From Pelagimonas varians (GTDB taxonomy: Bacteria > Pseudomonadota > Alphaproteobacteria > Rhodobacterales > Rhodobacteraceae), in NCBI RefSeq assembly GCF_003208435.1, contig NZ_QKMF01000023.1:1-53294 (forward strand): 53,294 nt of DNA. The letters run 5' to 3'. Positions 7,246 to 16,056 of this stretch are shown piece by piece (the stretch's first letter is position 1; each line of letters begins with the position of its first letter). Made by a program: the position numbers and the translations under genes. The notes below the pieces were generated by a model, which had not been told where the DNA came from, did no database searches, and saw nothing but the letters and a program-made list of their open reading frames with translations.

Positions 7246-9342
7246 TTATTTCCCGATGAATAGGGCGTTGGGTTTGCGTTCCAAAGCCCGTGCGAGGGAC
7301 CGAAAGGCGTCTGCGGCATTGGATATGTCGCGCAAAGTTGTACGGGCTTCTTTGTTCAAGGCACCACTTTCTGACAGTGACAACATGGCTTTTTCACTTT
7401 GGACCAGAACCGCTTCGATGCGGCGCATGACGCTGGGTAAATCGCCCACGGCGGTTTCCACGGCCTTTGCAGCCCCTTGCGCGGAACCTAACGTTTCGTT
7501 GACCTTTTCTATGGTGCCACCGTCGCGCATATCTTTGATCGCAAGGGCCAGTTGGTCCAAAGTTGTATTCAGATAGGCTGGTAAATCTTTGGTTGCCTCA
7601 GTTGAAAGCAGGGTCTGCGCTGCGCTGACCAGCAGGGCCACTTCGTCCAGCAAAGGTTCGATTTGTAACGTTTCAACCTTGGCCGCCACCGCTTCGATCC
7701 GGGCAACAACAGAAGGAATATCTTCGACAGCGCTGCCCACATCGGCGGCGGCCTTACCGGCAGCATCTACAGCTGAAAACAGTCGTTCTACCCCTTGCTC
7801 TGTATCGATTTTTTGCAAGAGTGCATTCAGATTGTCTGTGGCAACGGCCAATTGTTTTGGCAGCTCTTGAAGCTCCTTGTTGTTAACCACGCTTTGCAAA
7901 TTTTGGATCAGTGTCCGGATGTCAGAAGGCGTTTGTTGCAAGTCCTCATTGGCCACCAAGGCGCTGGCATTGTTGAGGAAGCTGATGGCAGAACCGAGAA
8001 GCTCTTCGACGGGGAGACCATTGACGCGTTGCATCAAACCCTCAGCCGAGGCTGCGACATCGTTGATTTTCGCGGGAATGCTGGGAATGATCGGATAAGG
8101 GGCCGCATTCCGATTGAACGTAGCGGGCTCGACATTTTCGGGCACTAGAAAATCGATTTTCAAAGATCCGGAAAAGACCGACGCTTGGGTCAGTCTTGCG
8201 CGCAGGCCGTCATTAACCTGTGCCTCCAAAAAGTCCAAAACGTCTTGTTCGGTGACCGCCGCCCCCGCGGTGGTTTTGATGTCGTCCAACGCGAGAGAGA
8301 GCACAACAACCAGCCGGACCTTTTCATCCCCGAATTGTTCTGCGTCCACACGCCCGGACAAATCAATCACCTTGCCGACGTCTAGTCCGCGCCACGACAC
8401 CGGAGCGCCGACGGACAAGCCGGTTACGTTTTCTTCAAAGACCACAGCCACTTCGACTTTGGGGCGGTCGACTTCTTGCTCGTCAAAAATGCTGGAACGG
8501 GCGATGTTCTGGTCGTCATACAGTGTAAAGTCCTGGCCGCTTTCAATCGGAACGCCGCCCGACACCATGGTTTCAAATGCGATGCCGCCTGCAATCAGCG
8601 ATGCAACGCTTTCGAAATCGATCGAGGCTCCGGAGGCGTCCAGATTAAATGAAAAGCCGGAGGTTTCCCAAAATCGGGTCCGGGTCGACAATAGTTTGTC
8701 GTGCGGCGCAAAGATAAAGGCGTCGGCTTCGATGCCAATTCCATTCTGTGCCAGCTCGGGTTTTCCGACGCGGCCAACTTCCAGACCTTTAAAGAATATG
8801 GGGGTGCCAGCGGAAACGCCGTTCGCGGTTTCTGATTTCAATGTAATGCTGGTGCCAAGCTGGCCAGGCCGGGCAATTGGCGGGTCATCCAGCCCGCGAA
8901 ATTTCTTGTGCAATCCACCGGCCTCGGCATTCCAGCTGCCTTCGATGTAAACCCCGTTCAAAACCGTGCTCAATCCGCTTATGCCGCGTGTCGAGACTTC
9001 GGGTTGAACGACCCAGAATATCGCTTCGGCATCGATGTATTCTTCGACATCTTTGTCGACCCGGACATGGGCGACCACCGATGACAGGTCTTTGGCAAAT
9101 GAGACCTTTTCGACCATACCAACGGGCACATCGCGAAACCGCAGCTCAGTTTGGTTCGGGACAATTCCGGTCGCACTTTCGAAGCCGATTTCAACGATGC
9201 TACCGCGGTCTTGGTAGTTTTGCCAAACCATGCCAAAGGCCAACAGCAAGGCACCAATCGGGATCAGCCAGACAATTGAAATTCGCTCAAGCAGGCTCTT
9301 GCGGGCAGGCTGGATCTGCACGTCGGGGATTTTATCGGTCAT
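7246..9342 (-). CDS. pqiB: PqiB, MCE-domain envelope-spanning protein
   Basis: PqiB forms stacked MCE rings with a coiled-coil needle that bridges the periplasm. This 698-aa protein has an N-terminal anchor helix at about residues 21-42 (IVWLIPIGALLLAFGMVW). Three MCE repeats follow, each with the G-x-P-x-x-[FW]-[RK]-G-[LI]-x-V-G-like core. The second reads AGTPIFFKGLEVGRV and the third VGAPVSWRGLDVGKV. The C-terminal 300 residues are rich in Ala, Leu, Val and Glu and look like a long coiled coil. It is longer than E. coli PqiB (about 546 aa), mostly in that coiled coil. The start codon overlaps the upstream pqiA stop by 4 bp. Confidence 0.9.
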   Translation of the reverse strand: MTDKIPDVQIQPARKSLLERISIVWLIPIGALLLAFGMVWQNYQDRGSIVEIGFESATGIVPNQTELRFRDVPVGMVEKVSFAKDLSSVVAHVRVDKDVEEYIDAEAIFWVVQPEVSTRGISGLSTVLNGVYIEGSWNAEAGGLHKKFRGLDDPPIARPGQLGTSITLKSETANGVSAGTPIFFKGLEVGRVGKPELAQNGIGIEADAFIFAPHDKLLSTRTRFWETSGFSFNLDASGASIDFESVASLIAGGIAFETMVSGGVPIESGQDFTLYDDQNIARSSIFDEQEVDRPKVEVAVVFEENVTGLSVGAPVSWRGLDVGKVIDLSGRVDAEQFGDEKVRLVVVLSLALDDIKTTAGAAVTEQDVLDFLEAQVNDGLRARLTQASVFSGSLKIDFLVPENVEPATFNRNAAPYPIIPSIPAKINDVAASAEGLMQRVNGLPVEELLGSAISFLNNASALVANEDLQQTPSDIRTLIQNLQSVVNNKELQELPKQLAVATDNLNALLQKIDTEQGVERLFSAVDAAGKAAADVGSAVEDIPSVVARIEAVAAKVETLQIEPLLDEVALLVSAAQTLLSTEATKDLPAYLNTTLDQLALAIKDMRDGGTIEKVNETLGSAQGAAKAVETAVGDLPSVMRRIEAVLVQSEKAMLSLSESGALNKEARTTLRDISNAADAFRSLARALERKPNALFIGK

Positions 9343-9989
9343 GGTTTGAATACCTGGTCACGGTTGGTGTCGTGTTTGGCGATACTGTCCCAGATCAGAC
9401 GACTGTCAAAGGAGCGGGCAGCAAGCATTGTGCAAACAACGGAAAGGGCGAAGGTCAAAGAGGCGGGTCCGGGTGAGATCGAAACCACAGACCCCAGTTG
9501 GACAAGCGAAGAAAGCACTGCGACGACAAAGACATCGATCATCGACCAGCGGCCGACAAACTCAACAACTTCATATATTTGCATGCGGCGATGTTGGTTT
9601 GACTGCCAGCCTTGCTGAACAGACAGGGCAAGATAGGCAATAGCACCGAATTTGGCGAGCGGAATGGCCACCGAGGCCAAAAGGATGACAAGGGCGACGG
9701 CCACCGCGCCATGCGCAAACAGCTCGACAGCGCCGCCAACAATTGTGCCGCCAGAGACCTTGAACAACAATTTGGTTTCCAGCATTGGATAGATATTGGC
9801 TGGAATGTAGCAAATCAGACCCAACATCCACCAAGCCCAGACGCGGCTTAGGCTTCGGGCATCGCGGCTGGTCAGTTTCGCACCGCAGCGCTGGCATTGG
9901 GTGGCGGCCGTCGGCCAAACGCGTGAGCAGTGTGTGCAGGCCACAAGCCCTTGTTGTCGTGCTGTTGTTTCAATGCCGGAGTCAATCAT
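9339..9989 (-). CDS. pqiA: PqiA-type inner-membrane protein, second copy
   Basis: I start this gene at 9989 (MIDSGIETTARQQG). The ATG lies inside the end of the previous gene (8-bp overlap), which fits the tight operon; the frame is open to 10265 but that part is a shadow. The 216-aa protein has one zinc-ribbon-like motif near the N-terminus (CTHC at about 19-22, then CQRCG) and about four membrane helices. Conserved PqiA elements include NIYPMLE and VEFVGRWSMIDVFVVA. E. coli PqiA is a single protein with two such halves; here the halves are separate genes. PqiA is thought to feed substrate to PqiB. Confidence 0.86.
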   Translation of the reverse strand: MIDSGIETTARQQGLVACTHCSRVWPTAATQCQRCGAKLTSRDARSLSRVWAWWMLGLICYIPANIYPMLETKLLFKVSGGTIVGGAVELFAHGAVAVALVILLASVAIPLAKFGAIAYLALSVQQGWQSNQHRRMQIYEVVEFVGRWSMIDVFVVAVLSSLVQLGSVVSISPGPASLTFALSVVCTMLAARSFDSRLIWDSIAKHDTNRDQVFKP

Positions 9990-10635
9990 TGCGAACCCCG
10001 TTTCTTGCCCGATCGAGTGCGCGCCAAACAGATGAGCGGCACAAAAGCGTGTCTTGAAAGACGTTGAAGACCACCAAAATGGAGAACAGCCAAAAGGCTG
10101 CACCAACTTCGACACGGGCCAGATCCACGATTTTGACCAAAGCAACCCCGACGCCCAAGACGAATATTTCTGCCATAGACCAAGGCCGCAAGTCTTCGGA
10201 CCAGCGAAAGGCCAGATAGGCCCCCCTAAATGGCGGGCGCTGGAGCAACAAAGGCGACAAGGCAAAGATGAGCAAGGCCGCTCGGGCCATCGGAATAAAC
10301 AAAATTAATATGAGGACAGCGATAGATAAGACCACAAGGTGCGCTGCGGAAAACGAAAAGGCGGCGTCAAATATTGAGGACGCGTTTTTGAATCCGTTCG
10401 CCTCGATCCTCAAAAAGGGCAAAAAGACCGCTGCGATCAAAAACACAACCACGGCAATCGCCAAGGCCACAATCCTGGCAACAGATCCTTTGATAGGAGC
10501 GCTTAGAACCGTGTGACACCGGGTGCAGACGGCCCGTTGTTGAAATTGCGGCTCAACGTTTTGATACAAGGCATCACAGGTCGGGCAGGCAATCAAATCG
10601 GCAAGAGCCGCAGTTTGTTCGTCTTTGATACTCAT
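9982..10635 (-). CDS. pqiA: PqiA-type inner-membrane protein, first copy
   Basis: The ATG at 10635 (MSIKDEQTAAL) is preceded by AGAGGGTGGGG, a strong ribosome site. A TTG seven codons upstream is less likely. The 217-aa protein opens with a double CxxC zinc ribbon (ACPTCDALYQ, then CTRCHTVL) and has four hydrophobic segments. RPWSMAEIFVLGVGVALVKIVDL is the PqiA signature region, equivalent to the WSM-D block of the second copy. It is the promoter-proximal gene of the operon. Confidence 0.86.
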   Translation of the reverse strand: MSIKDEQTAALADLIACPTCDALYQNVEPQFQQRAVCTRCHTVLSAPIKGSVARIVALAIAVVVFLIAAVFLPFLRIEANGFKNASSIFDAAFSFSAAHLVVLSIAVLILILFIPMARAALLIFALSPLLLQRPPFRGAYLAFRWSEDLRPWSMAEIFVLGVGVALVKIVDLARVEVGAAFWLFSILVVFNVFQDTLLCRSSVWRALDRARNGVRND

Positions 10636-10693
10636 AAACCCCACCCTCTTGAACAAAATTGAAATGATATCTTACATGACCAATTGCAAAGGC

Positions 10694-10712
10694 GCATCCG
10701 TTTGACGGATGC
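10694..10712 (-). terminator. Weak hairpin between the pqi operon and the rim-type operon
   Basis: A 7-bp stem (10694-10700 with 10706-10712) and 5-nt loop lie just after the pqi start region and just before the end of the downstream minus-strand gene. The best T-run (TTTT at 10713-10716) is on the plus strand, so its role as a minus-strand terminator is uncertain. Confidence 0.3.
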
Positions 10713-10719
10713 TTTTCCT

Positions 10720-11763
10720 TCAGATGATCTCATCTTCGTAAAAAAGAGGCATGTCCTCTAGCTGCGTTGACAGTGTGTCGACAGTGTCCTCTGGATCGTC
10801 GGTGCTTTTGACAGTCGCAATGTGATAGATTGCATCGCCTTCGTTCACAATCGGCATAACTGCACGTCCGATGATAACACCTGAAATCGGGGCTATGATA
10901 TTGTGTTCGACTTGGCCGAAAGGGTCTGACACAGCGGCCAGCACATCACCTTCCTCAACCACATCTCCCTCTGACTTGAAGGTTCTGAGCAGCCCGCCTT
11001 GTGTCGCCCTGATCCAACGGCTGGCACCGCAAAACAGCGGGTCGGACTTGGCCTTTGCAATACCTTTGGCGCCGATCATACCTAGGTGATGAAGGACACG
11101 CAAAACGCCTAAAACACCCGCCCGGATATAAAGTTCATCAAAACGAAGCGCTTCGCCCGCCTCATAGAGGAGGACGTCAACGCCCATGTCTTTGGCCGCT
11201 TGACGCAATGAACCTTCCCGTAGGCTTGACTGCAGCACTACGGGCGCGCCGAAGACATGCGCCAGCTTTTTGGTTGTCGAGTTGCCGCTTGAGATCCGGA
11301 TTTGCGGCAGATTTGTCCGGTGAATGGCCGCCGAATGCAGATCAATGCCCAAATCGCATTTCTCTACGATTTCGGTCATAAAGATATCAGCCAAACGCGA
11401 TGCCAATGAACCTTTGTCAGAACCGGGAAAACAGCGGTTCAAATCGCGTCTATCTGGCAAATAGCGCGAATGATTGAGCAGCCCGAAAGCATTGACCACC
11501 GGCACGCAAATCAGCGTTCCCTTCAGGTTTTTCAAGTTGGGTAGGGTCAAGATGCGTCGAACGATTTCAACGCCGATGACCTCGTCCCCATGCACGCCAG
11601 CGCTGACAAAAACCGTAGGACCTTCACGGCGGCCATGGATGACATGGGCCGACATTGCCACCGGCGTGTGGTCTGCCAGAACACTAACCGGAATATCTAC
11701 CGTCCTGCGAGTGCCGGGGGCGATGGACGCGCCCCCGATTTCAAATGCAGCGCGTGTAACCAT
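10720..11763 (-). CDS. Succinylglutamate desuccinylase/aspartoacylase-family zinc amidohydrolase
   Basis: This 347-aa protein belongs to the AstE/AspA (M14-like) family of cytoplasmic zinc hydrolases, which cut N-acyl or N-terminal amide bonds of amino-acid-like substrates. Zinc ligands are visible: H and E in SAGVHGDEVIG (about residues 56-66) and a later His in GIDLHSAAIHRT. DRRDLNRCFPG is the family's Arg-Asp-Leu-Asn-Arg-x-F-P-G motif. The C-terminal 100 residues resemble a lipoyl-like barrel. It follows rimK with a 1-bp TAATG overlap. Its position suggests it trims or recycles glutamyl or aspartyl products of the RimK system; the actual substrate is unknown. Confidence 0.82.
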   Translation of the reverse strand: MVTRAAFEIGGASIAPGTRRTVDIPVSVLADHTPVAMSAHVIHGRREGPTVFVSAGVHGDEVIGVEIVRRILTLPNLKNLKGTLICVPVVNAFGLLNHSRYLPDRRDLNRCFPGSDKGSLASRLADIFMTEIVEKCDLGIDLHSAAIHRTNLPQIRISSGNSTTKKLAHVFGAPVVLQSSLREGSLRQAAKDMGVDVLLYEAGEALRFDELYIRAGVLGVLRVLHHLGMIGAKGIAKAKSDPLFCGASRWIRATQGGLLRTFKSEGDVVEEGDVLAAVSDPFGQVEHNIIAPISGVIIGRAVMPIVNEGDAIYHIATVKSTDDPEDTVDTLSTQLEDMPLFYEDEII

Positions 11764-12668
11764 TATCCCTTGCCCTTTGTCCGTGTTTTGCCTGGCTGGG
11801 CATTCTTTTCGATAAATTCGATCACCTTGCCTGCGATGTCGATACCCGTTGCTTTTTCAATGCCCTCCAATCCGGGGGACGAGTTCACTTCCATGACCAC
11901 AGGACCATGGTTTGATCGCAGCATGTCAACGCCGCAGACGTTTAGGCCCATGGATTTGGCGGACCGGATCGCGGTTGAGCGTTCTTCTGGAGACAATTTA
12001 ACAACTTTGGCGCTGCCGCCGCGGTGCAAGTTTGACCGGAAATCATCGTCAGCACCGGTGCGCTGCATGGCTGCAATTACTTTGCCGCCAACCACAAAGG
12101 CACGAATGTCGGTGCCTCCGGCTTCTTTGATGAACTCTTGGATCAAGATGTTGATATTGGCACCGCGAAAGGCTTCGACCACGGATTTGGCCGACCGGTT
12201 TGTATCGGCCAGAACGACGCCGATCCCTTGTGTACCTTCCAGCAGTTTCACCACCAGCGGGGCACCGCCAGCAACCTTCAACACTTCGTCGGTTTGCTTT
12301 GGATCGTGGGCAAATGTTGTGACAGGAAGGCCAATCCCATCGCGCGCCAACAATTGCATGGAGCGGAGCTTGTCACGTGACCGGCCAATCGCAACGCTTT
12401 CATTCAGGGGATAAACGCCCTGCATTTCGAACTGCCGCAATACCGCGGTGCCATAAAAGGTTACCGATGCGCCAATACGCGGAATGACAGCGTCGTATCT
12501 TTGCAAAATCTCACCGTTGTAGTAGATTTCGGGGCGGCGCGACGCAATATTCATATAGCAGCGCGTGGTGTTGATGATGTCCAACTCATGCCCACGCTCA
12601 ATGGCGCTTTCTTGCAGGCGTTTGTGGGAATACAGGTTCGGGTTCCGTGCGAGCATTGCAATTTTCAT
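11763..12668 (-). CDS. rimK: RimK-type ATP-grasp glutamate ligase
   Basis: RimK adds glutamate residues to the C-terminus of ribosomal protein S6 in E. coli and Pseudomonas. The 301-aa protein starts at 12668 ([18 protein letters not shown]), whose ATG overlaps the upstream stop by 4 bp. It shows ATP-grasp blocks: a central lysine in [35 protein letters not shown], the NLHRGGSA loop, and the Mg-binding end [14 protein letters not shown]. Length matches E. coli RimK (about 300 aa). Neighbours are a RimB-type protease and a zinc amidohydrolase, which supports a shared protein-modification role. Confidence 0.88.
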   Translation of the reverse strand: MKIAMLARNPNLYSHKRLQESAIERGHELDIINTTRCYMNIASRRPEIYYNGEILQRYDAVIPRIGASVTFYGTAVLRQFEMQGVYPLNESVAIGRSRDKLRSMQLLARDGIGLPVTTFAHDPKQTDEVLKVAGGAPLVVKLLEGTQGIGVVLADTNRSAKSVVEAFRGANINILIQEFIKEAGGTDIRAFVVGGKVIAAMQRTGADDDFRSNLHRGGSAKVVKLSPEERSTAIRSAKSMGLNVCGVDMLRSNHGPVVMEVNSSPGLEGIEKATGIDIAGKVIEFIEKNAQPGKTRTKGKG

Positions 12669-13129
12669 TTGAGGTCCCTTTCCGAGAGGCCATGCGGTTT
12701 TTCTGATTGAAGCCATGACCGGACAGGGTCGACGATCATGCGCAATTGACGAAGACCGGTACGCCCCACGATGATAGGGAAAATCATGTCCGTCCGGTCG
12801 GTGAGTGAAATTTCGATACGGGCCTGACGGGCCCCAAGGTGAATGTGACTGGTGATGATAAAGCGTTCTTCAGGGGTGCCGCTTGTGTTGGTAATACAGC
12901 GCTTGTGTAAAACAGGTGCTGCGCAGAGATCAGAGCCTTCCAAAACCTGATGGTCCGGCAAGAATTCCACCCACAACCGGCCGTTTATTTCCAGTTTTCG
13001 AATGTTCGTGGCATGAAGCGCAGTGGTCCGTGCACCAGTATCAATTTTAGCCTGAAAACCGGTCAGATCCAGATCGGGTAACGATACTGTCTCGCGCCAG
13101 CCAATGACGAGTTTTTTGGGTTTCTTCAT
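12665..13129 (-). CDS. rimB: RimB-type retropepsin-like aspartic protease (ATP-dependent zinc protease family)
   Basis: The 154-aa protein has the DUF785 retropepsin-like fold. The catalytic Asp lies in [14 protein letters not shown] (about residues 28-41), the DTGA form seen in this family. [13 protein letters not shown] is the usual N-terminal opening, and [19 protein letters not shown] is the C-terminal flap and second conserved block. In Pseudomonas, RimB acts with RimK to control S6 glutamylation. The gene heads the three-gene set and is coupled to rimK by a 4-bp overlap. A short gap separates it from mgtE upstream, so all four genes may be co-transcribed. Confidence 0.8.
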   Translation of the reverse strand: MKKPKKLVIGWRETVSLPDLDLTGFQAKIDTGARTTALHATNIRKLEINGRLWVEFLPDHQVLEGSDLCAAPVLHKRCITNTSGTPEERFIITSHIHLGARQARIEISLTDRTDMIFPIIVGRTGLRQLRMIVDPVRSWLQSEKPHGLSERDLK

Positions 13130-13152
13130 CGCGAAAGTGCCTTGTTAGAGTC

Positions 13153-14520
13153 TTAAAGCAGAAAGGGCATAAACAGGGTAGCTAGGCTGAGGACCAAAAA
13201 GAACCCGGCCATATCTGTGATCGTTGTCAAAAGAGGTCCGCTTGCCGCAGCGGGATCTTGGCCCAATCGCTTCAAAATCAATGGGACAACTCCACCAATG
13301 GAGACCGCAAGGACTGTATTCAGCGCCAAAGCGAGTCCAATGACAAGACCCAGCCATGCGTTGCCCTTCCAAGCCCAGGCAACAAGTCCTATGAGGACAC
13401 CCAAGACGGCTCCGTTTATCACACCTACAGACACTTCTTTAAGCCAAACGCGCATTGCATCGACCGGCCGAACAAGGCCCAAAGACAGCTCTCGCATGGT
13501 GACGCCAACGGCTTGATTGCCTGAACAACCCGACATGTCCGACACCATTGGCAAAAAGATCGCGATAGCGATCACGGCCGTCAGGGTTTCTTCGTAGGCT
13601 GAAATGACACTGGCGGCGATGATGTTCAAAACGATGTTTGCCGACAGCCAGGCAAGCCGCCTTTTTGACCGAATGCGCAGGGGCATTGAGCGGAGCTCGT
13701 CTCCAAAAACACCCTGACGGCGCAGGCTTTCGTGTTCGGCACGTTCGGCCACGGCTTCGGCTACAGAGGTGCGCGACAAAACACCGGCCAGCTTTCCGTC
13801 TGCCTCGACCACCGGCATCCCAAGAAAACTGTGGGCGTCAAAAATGTCCTCTAATGCACTGAGTTGCGTTTCCACTTGAATGGTGATCGGAGCAACCATG
13901 ATGTCTGATAGCTTTTGAACACGTTTTGCAGTTAGCAGGCCGCGCAACGACAAAACGCCGATAGGGATGCCCTGCGCATCAAGGACATAGGGGTGTTGAC
14001 CGCGATAACGTTCAAAGTCTGTGTCATCAGATGCAAGTTTGCGAAGCACTGTTCCAACGGTTGCATCTTGCGGAAATGTAAAGGCGTCCGCCGACATAAG
14101 TCCGCCAGCGCAGTCGTCGTCATATTCGATCAAGCGGCGCACATCTGAGGCTTCTTCGGCATCCATCTGAGACAGAAACGCTTCGGCCTGTGCGGTATCC
14201 ATTTCACCAACAACATCGGCCTGAACCTCCGAGTTCAGCTCTTCCAGAACGTCCGCACCTTGTTTCGGGGCCAATGAACCAACCAGTTCGGCACCAATTT
14301 CGCTCGGAGCCTCCTCAATCAGCATAGCGGCCAGTTCAACCGGCATGAGAGCGATCGCGGCGACGCGGTCCTCTTCTTTTAGGTTCAAGATTTCGCGCAG
14401 GGCTTCGGAATGGGTCAATGGCTGTAGCAGCGAAGCAATGTGATTGCCGTCCTGCGCCCCAATTGCCGCCATCAATAGCTGAGGAAGCTCGGGTCCTGCG
14501 ATGCTGTCTTCGTTTAGCAT
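13153..14520 (-). CDS. mgtE: MgtE-type magnesium transporter
   Basis: MgtE is an inner-membrane Mg2+ channel gated by intracellular Mg2+. The start at 14520 (MLNEDSIAGPELPQ) is preceded by AGGAAC and removes 15 poorly conserved residues. The 455-aa protein has the MgtE N superhelical domain (about 20-125, with LKEEDRVAAIALMP), paired CBS domains (about 130-260) and five C-terminal membrane helices. The pore motif GCSGNQAVGVTMRELSLG matches the conserved GN-GNQ signature. It is divergent from a LysR gene across a 224-bp gap. Confidence 0.92.
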   Translation of the reverse strand: MLNEDSIAGPELPQLLMAAIGAQDGNHIASLLQPLTHSEALREILNLKEEDRVAAIALMPVELAAMLIEEAPSEIGAELVGSLAPKQGADVLEELNSEVQADVVGEMDTAQAEAFLSQMDAEEASDVRRLIEYDDDCAGGLMSADAFTFPQDATVGTVLRKLASDDTDFERYRGQHPYVLDAQGIPIGVLSLRGLLTAKRVQKLSDIMVAPITIQVETQLSALEDIFDAHSFLGMPVVEADGKLAGVLSRTSVAEAVAERAEHESLRRQGVFGDELRSMPLRIRSKRRLAWLSANIVLNIIAASVISAYEETLTAVIAIAIFLPMVSDMSGCSGNQAVGVTMRELSLGLVRPVDAMRVWLKEVSVGVINGAVLGVLIGLVAWAWKGNAWLGLVIGLALALNTVLAVSIGGVVPLILKRLGQDPAAASGPLLTTITDMAGFFLVLSLATLFMPFLL

Positions 14521-14697
14521 GGTTCTTGTTCCTGTCGGGTATGGTGCAAAATCGACAAATCGCACGCACAGAGTTCAAGGGCCGCCTTTTTTGAAACCCT
14601 GACGGCGTTAGCTTAACTTTACTGCCGGTTTTGGCTGCCGTTTCGTGATGCGAGGGGTATGACAAAACAATCCTCAAGAAAAACGAATAATAAACAT

Positions 14698-14715
14698 GTT
14701 TGACTTGAGTTAAAC
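14698..14715. promoter_or_regulatory. Imperfect palindrome upstream of the LysR gene
   Basis: GTTTGACTTGAGTTAAAC is an 18-bp inverted repeat with one mismatched pair, 30 bp before the LysR start. A perfect 10-bp palindrome, AAACATGTTT (14692-14701), overlaps it. LysR-type regulators usually bind T-N11-A palindromes in their own divergent promoter, so this is a plausible autoregulatory site. It is inferred from position and symmetry only. Confidence 0.4.
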
Positions 14716-14744
14716 TTATGGATGAGCTGTGCTATGGCAGCTGT

Positions 14745-15701
14745 ATGGACATTACTTTGATACGGACATTTGTCGAAGTCGCGGCCCACGGTTCGTTTGC
14801 GGCGGCTGCGGAGCGGCTTTTTGTAACGCAATCCGCGGTCAGCCTCAGGATACAACGGTTGGAAAGTGATTTGGGACGACCTCTGTTCCAAAGATCGAAA
14901 GCCGGAGCTGAACTGACGGCGGCCGGGAAAGAGTTTGAGCGCTTTGCCTTTGGTCACATCAAGCTTTGGGAAGAGGCCAAACAACAGATTGCGATCCCCG
15001 AAGGCTTTACCAAAAGCCTCGTTATCGGGGCCGAGCATTCCTTGTGGCCTCGGATGGGGTTTCGCTGGATTGATAGAATGCGCCGTAAGCTTCCTGATCT
15101 TAGTATTCGAACCGAAGTTGGTGCTCCAAGCACTTTGACGCGGTTTTTGATCGAAGGGGTGGTGCAATCCATACTGATCTATACGCCGCAGTTGCGGCCC
15201 GGGTTCCAGTTGGAACGGGTGATGGATGACGAATTGGTTATGGTGGCGTCATGGCGCGATCCCCAGCTAAATCATATTAACGGGCGCTACTTGTTTGTCG
15301 ACTGGGGGCCGGAATTTGTGCAGGCACATGCCATGCATCTGCCGGGCTTGACGAACCCGGGGCTGACTTTTGCTTTGGGGGCCATGACCGTTGAATACTT
15401 GTTGACGCGAAAATACGCGGCCTATGTGCCGGCCCGTTATATTGAGCACTTTTTGGACGACGAGCAGCTTTTTCTGGTTCCGGGTGCCCCGCGGTTTCCG
15501 TATCCGATGTTCCACGTTTGGCGCGACGATATCGAAGACGAGACAATCGCTGTTGCCCGTAACGCCTTGAACCGTGTCGCCTACGAACTGGAGATCCAGC
15601 AAGATCGGGTGATCGACCAATTGGCTGACATCAGTAACGAAGACGAAGTGCATGTGCTTGGCGAAATGCCGGAACGCGGCGCAGGCAACGACCTTGGCTA
15701 A
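14745..15701 (+). CDS. LysR-family transcriptional regulator
   Basis: The ATG at 14745 begins MDITLIRTFVEVAAHGSF, the standard LysR opening; an in-frame ATG at 14718 would add nine atypical residues. The N-terminal winged helix-turn-helix is clear (SFAAAAERLFVTQSAVSLRI, then LGRPLFQRS). The rest is a periplasmic-binding-like effector domain, for a total of 318 aa. The effector cannot be read from the sequence. It is divergent from mgtE and lies upstream of the TRAP genes after a 355-bp gap, so either could be its target. Confidence 0.88.
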   Translation: MDITLIRTFVEVAAHGSFAAAAERLFVTQSAVSLRIQRLESDLGRPLFQRSKAGAELTAAGKEFERFAFGHIKLWEEAKQQIAIPEGFTKSLVIGAEHSLWPRMGFRWIDRMRRKLPDLSIRTEVGAPSTLTRFLIEGVVQSILIYTPQLRPGFQLERVMDDELVMVASWRDPQLNHINGRYLFVDWGPEFVQAHAMHLPGLTNPGLTFALGAMTVEYLLTRKYAAYVPARYIEHFLDDEQLFLVPGAPRFPYPMFHVWRDDIEDETIAVARNALNRVAYELEIQQDRVIDQLADISNEDEVHVLGEMPERGAGNDLG

Positions 15702-16056
15702 AAGTGGGCTCGATCTGGTAACATTCGAATCAAAACTCACTCATTGGAGCGTGCCCATGGGTTGTGTAGGCCAAGGGTTGAATTTGTTCGAGGTGTGCTT
15801 TTGCAAACGTCACCGCTGAGCAGGCATCCTTGCAAGATGGTTCTTTAACCAAGTCCGATGGGGGCGTTCATATGGCGAAAAAACTTTTATTATTGTTTTA
15901 ATACAGTGATTTGAGGAGATCATGCGCGGATGGAAAATGAAAATTACATAGCTGCGATCAGCGGGATTGTTACGAAAAATTGAAATAGATGTTGTAAATA
16001 TTTGTAATTTGATTACCCATTGCCCCTGAGGAAATTGTCCTGAGGAGGAGTGACAA
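15702..16056. other. Regulatory spacer before the TRAP operon
   Basis: 355 bp without a convincing gene. The half nearest dctP is AT-rich, with TTGTAAATATTTGTAATTTG around 15993-16012 as a possible operator or promoter region, and it ends in a good ribosome site (GAGGAG) before dctP. A nine-codon frame with a ribosome site at 15922-15951 is too short to call. Confidence 0.4.

Noticed and set aside
15922-15951. Nine-codon frame with a GAGGAG ribosome site upstream of dctP
   Set aside because: It is too short to separate from chance, and there is no attenuator-type structure around it.
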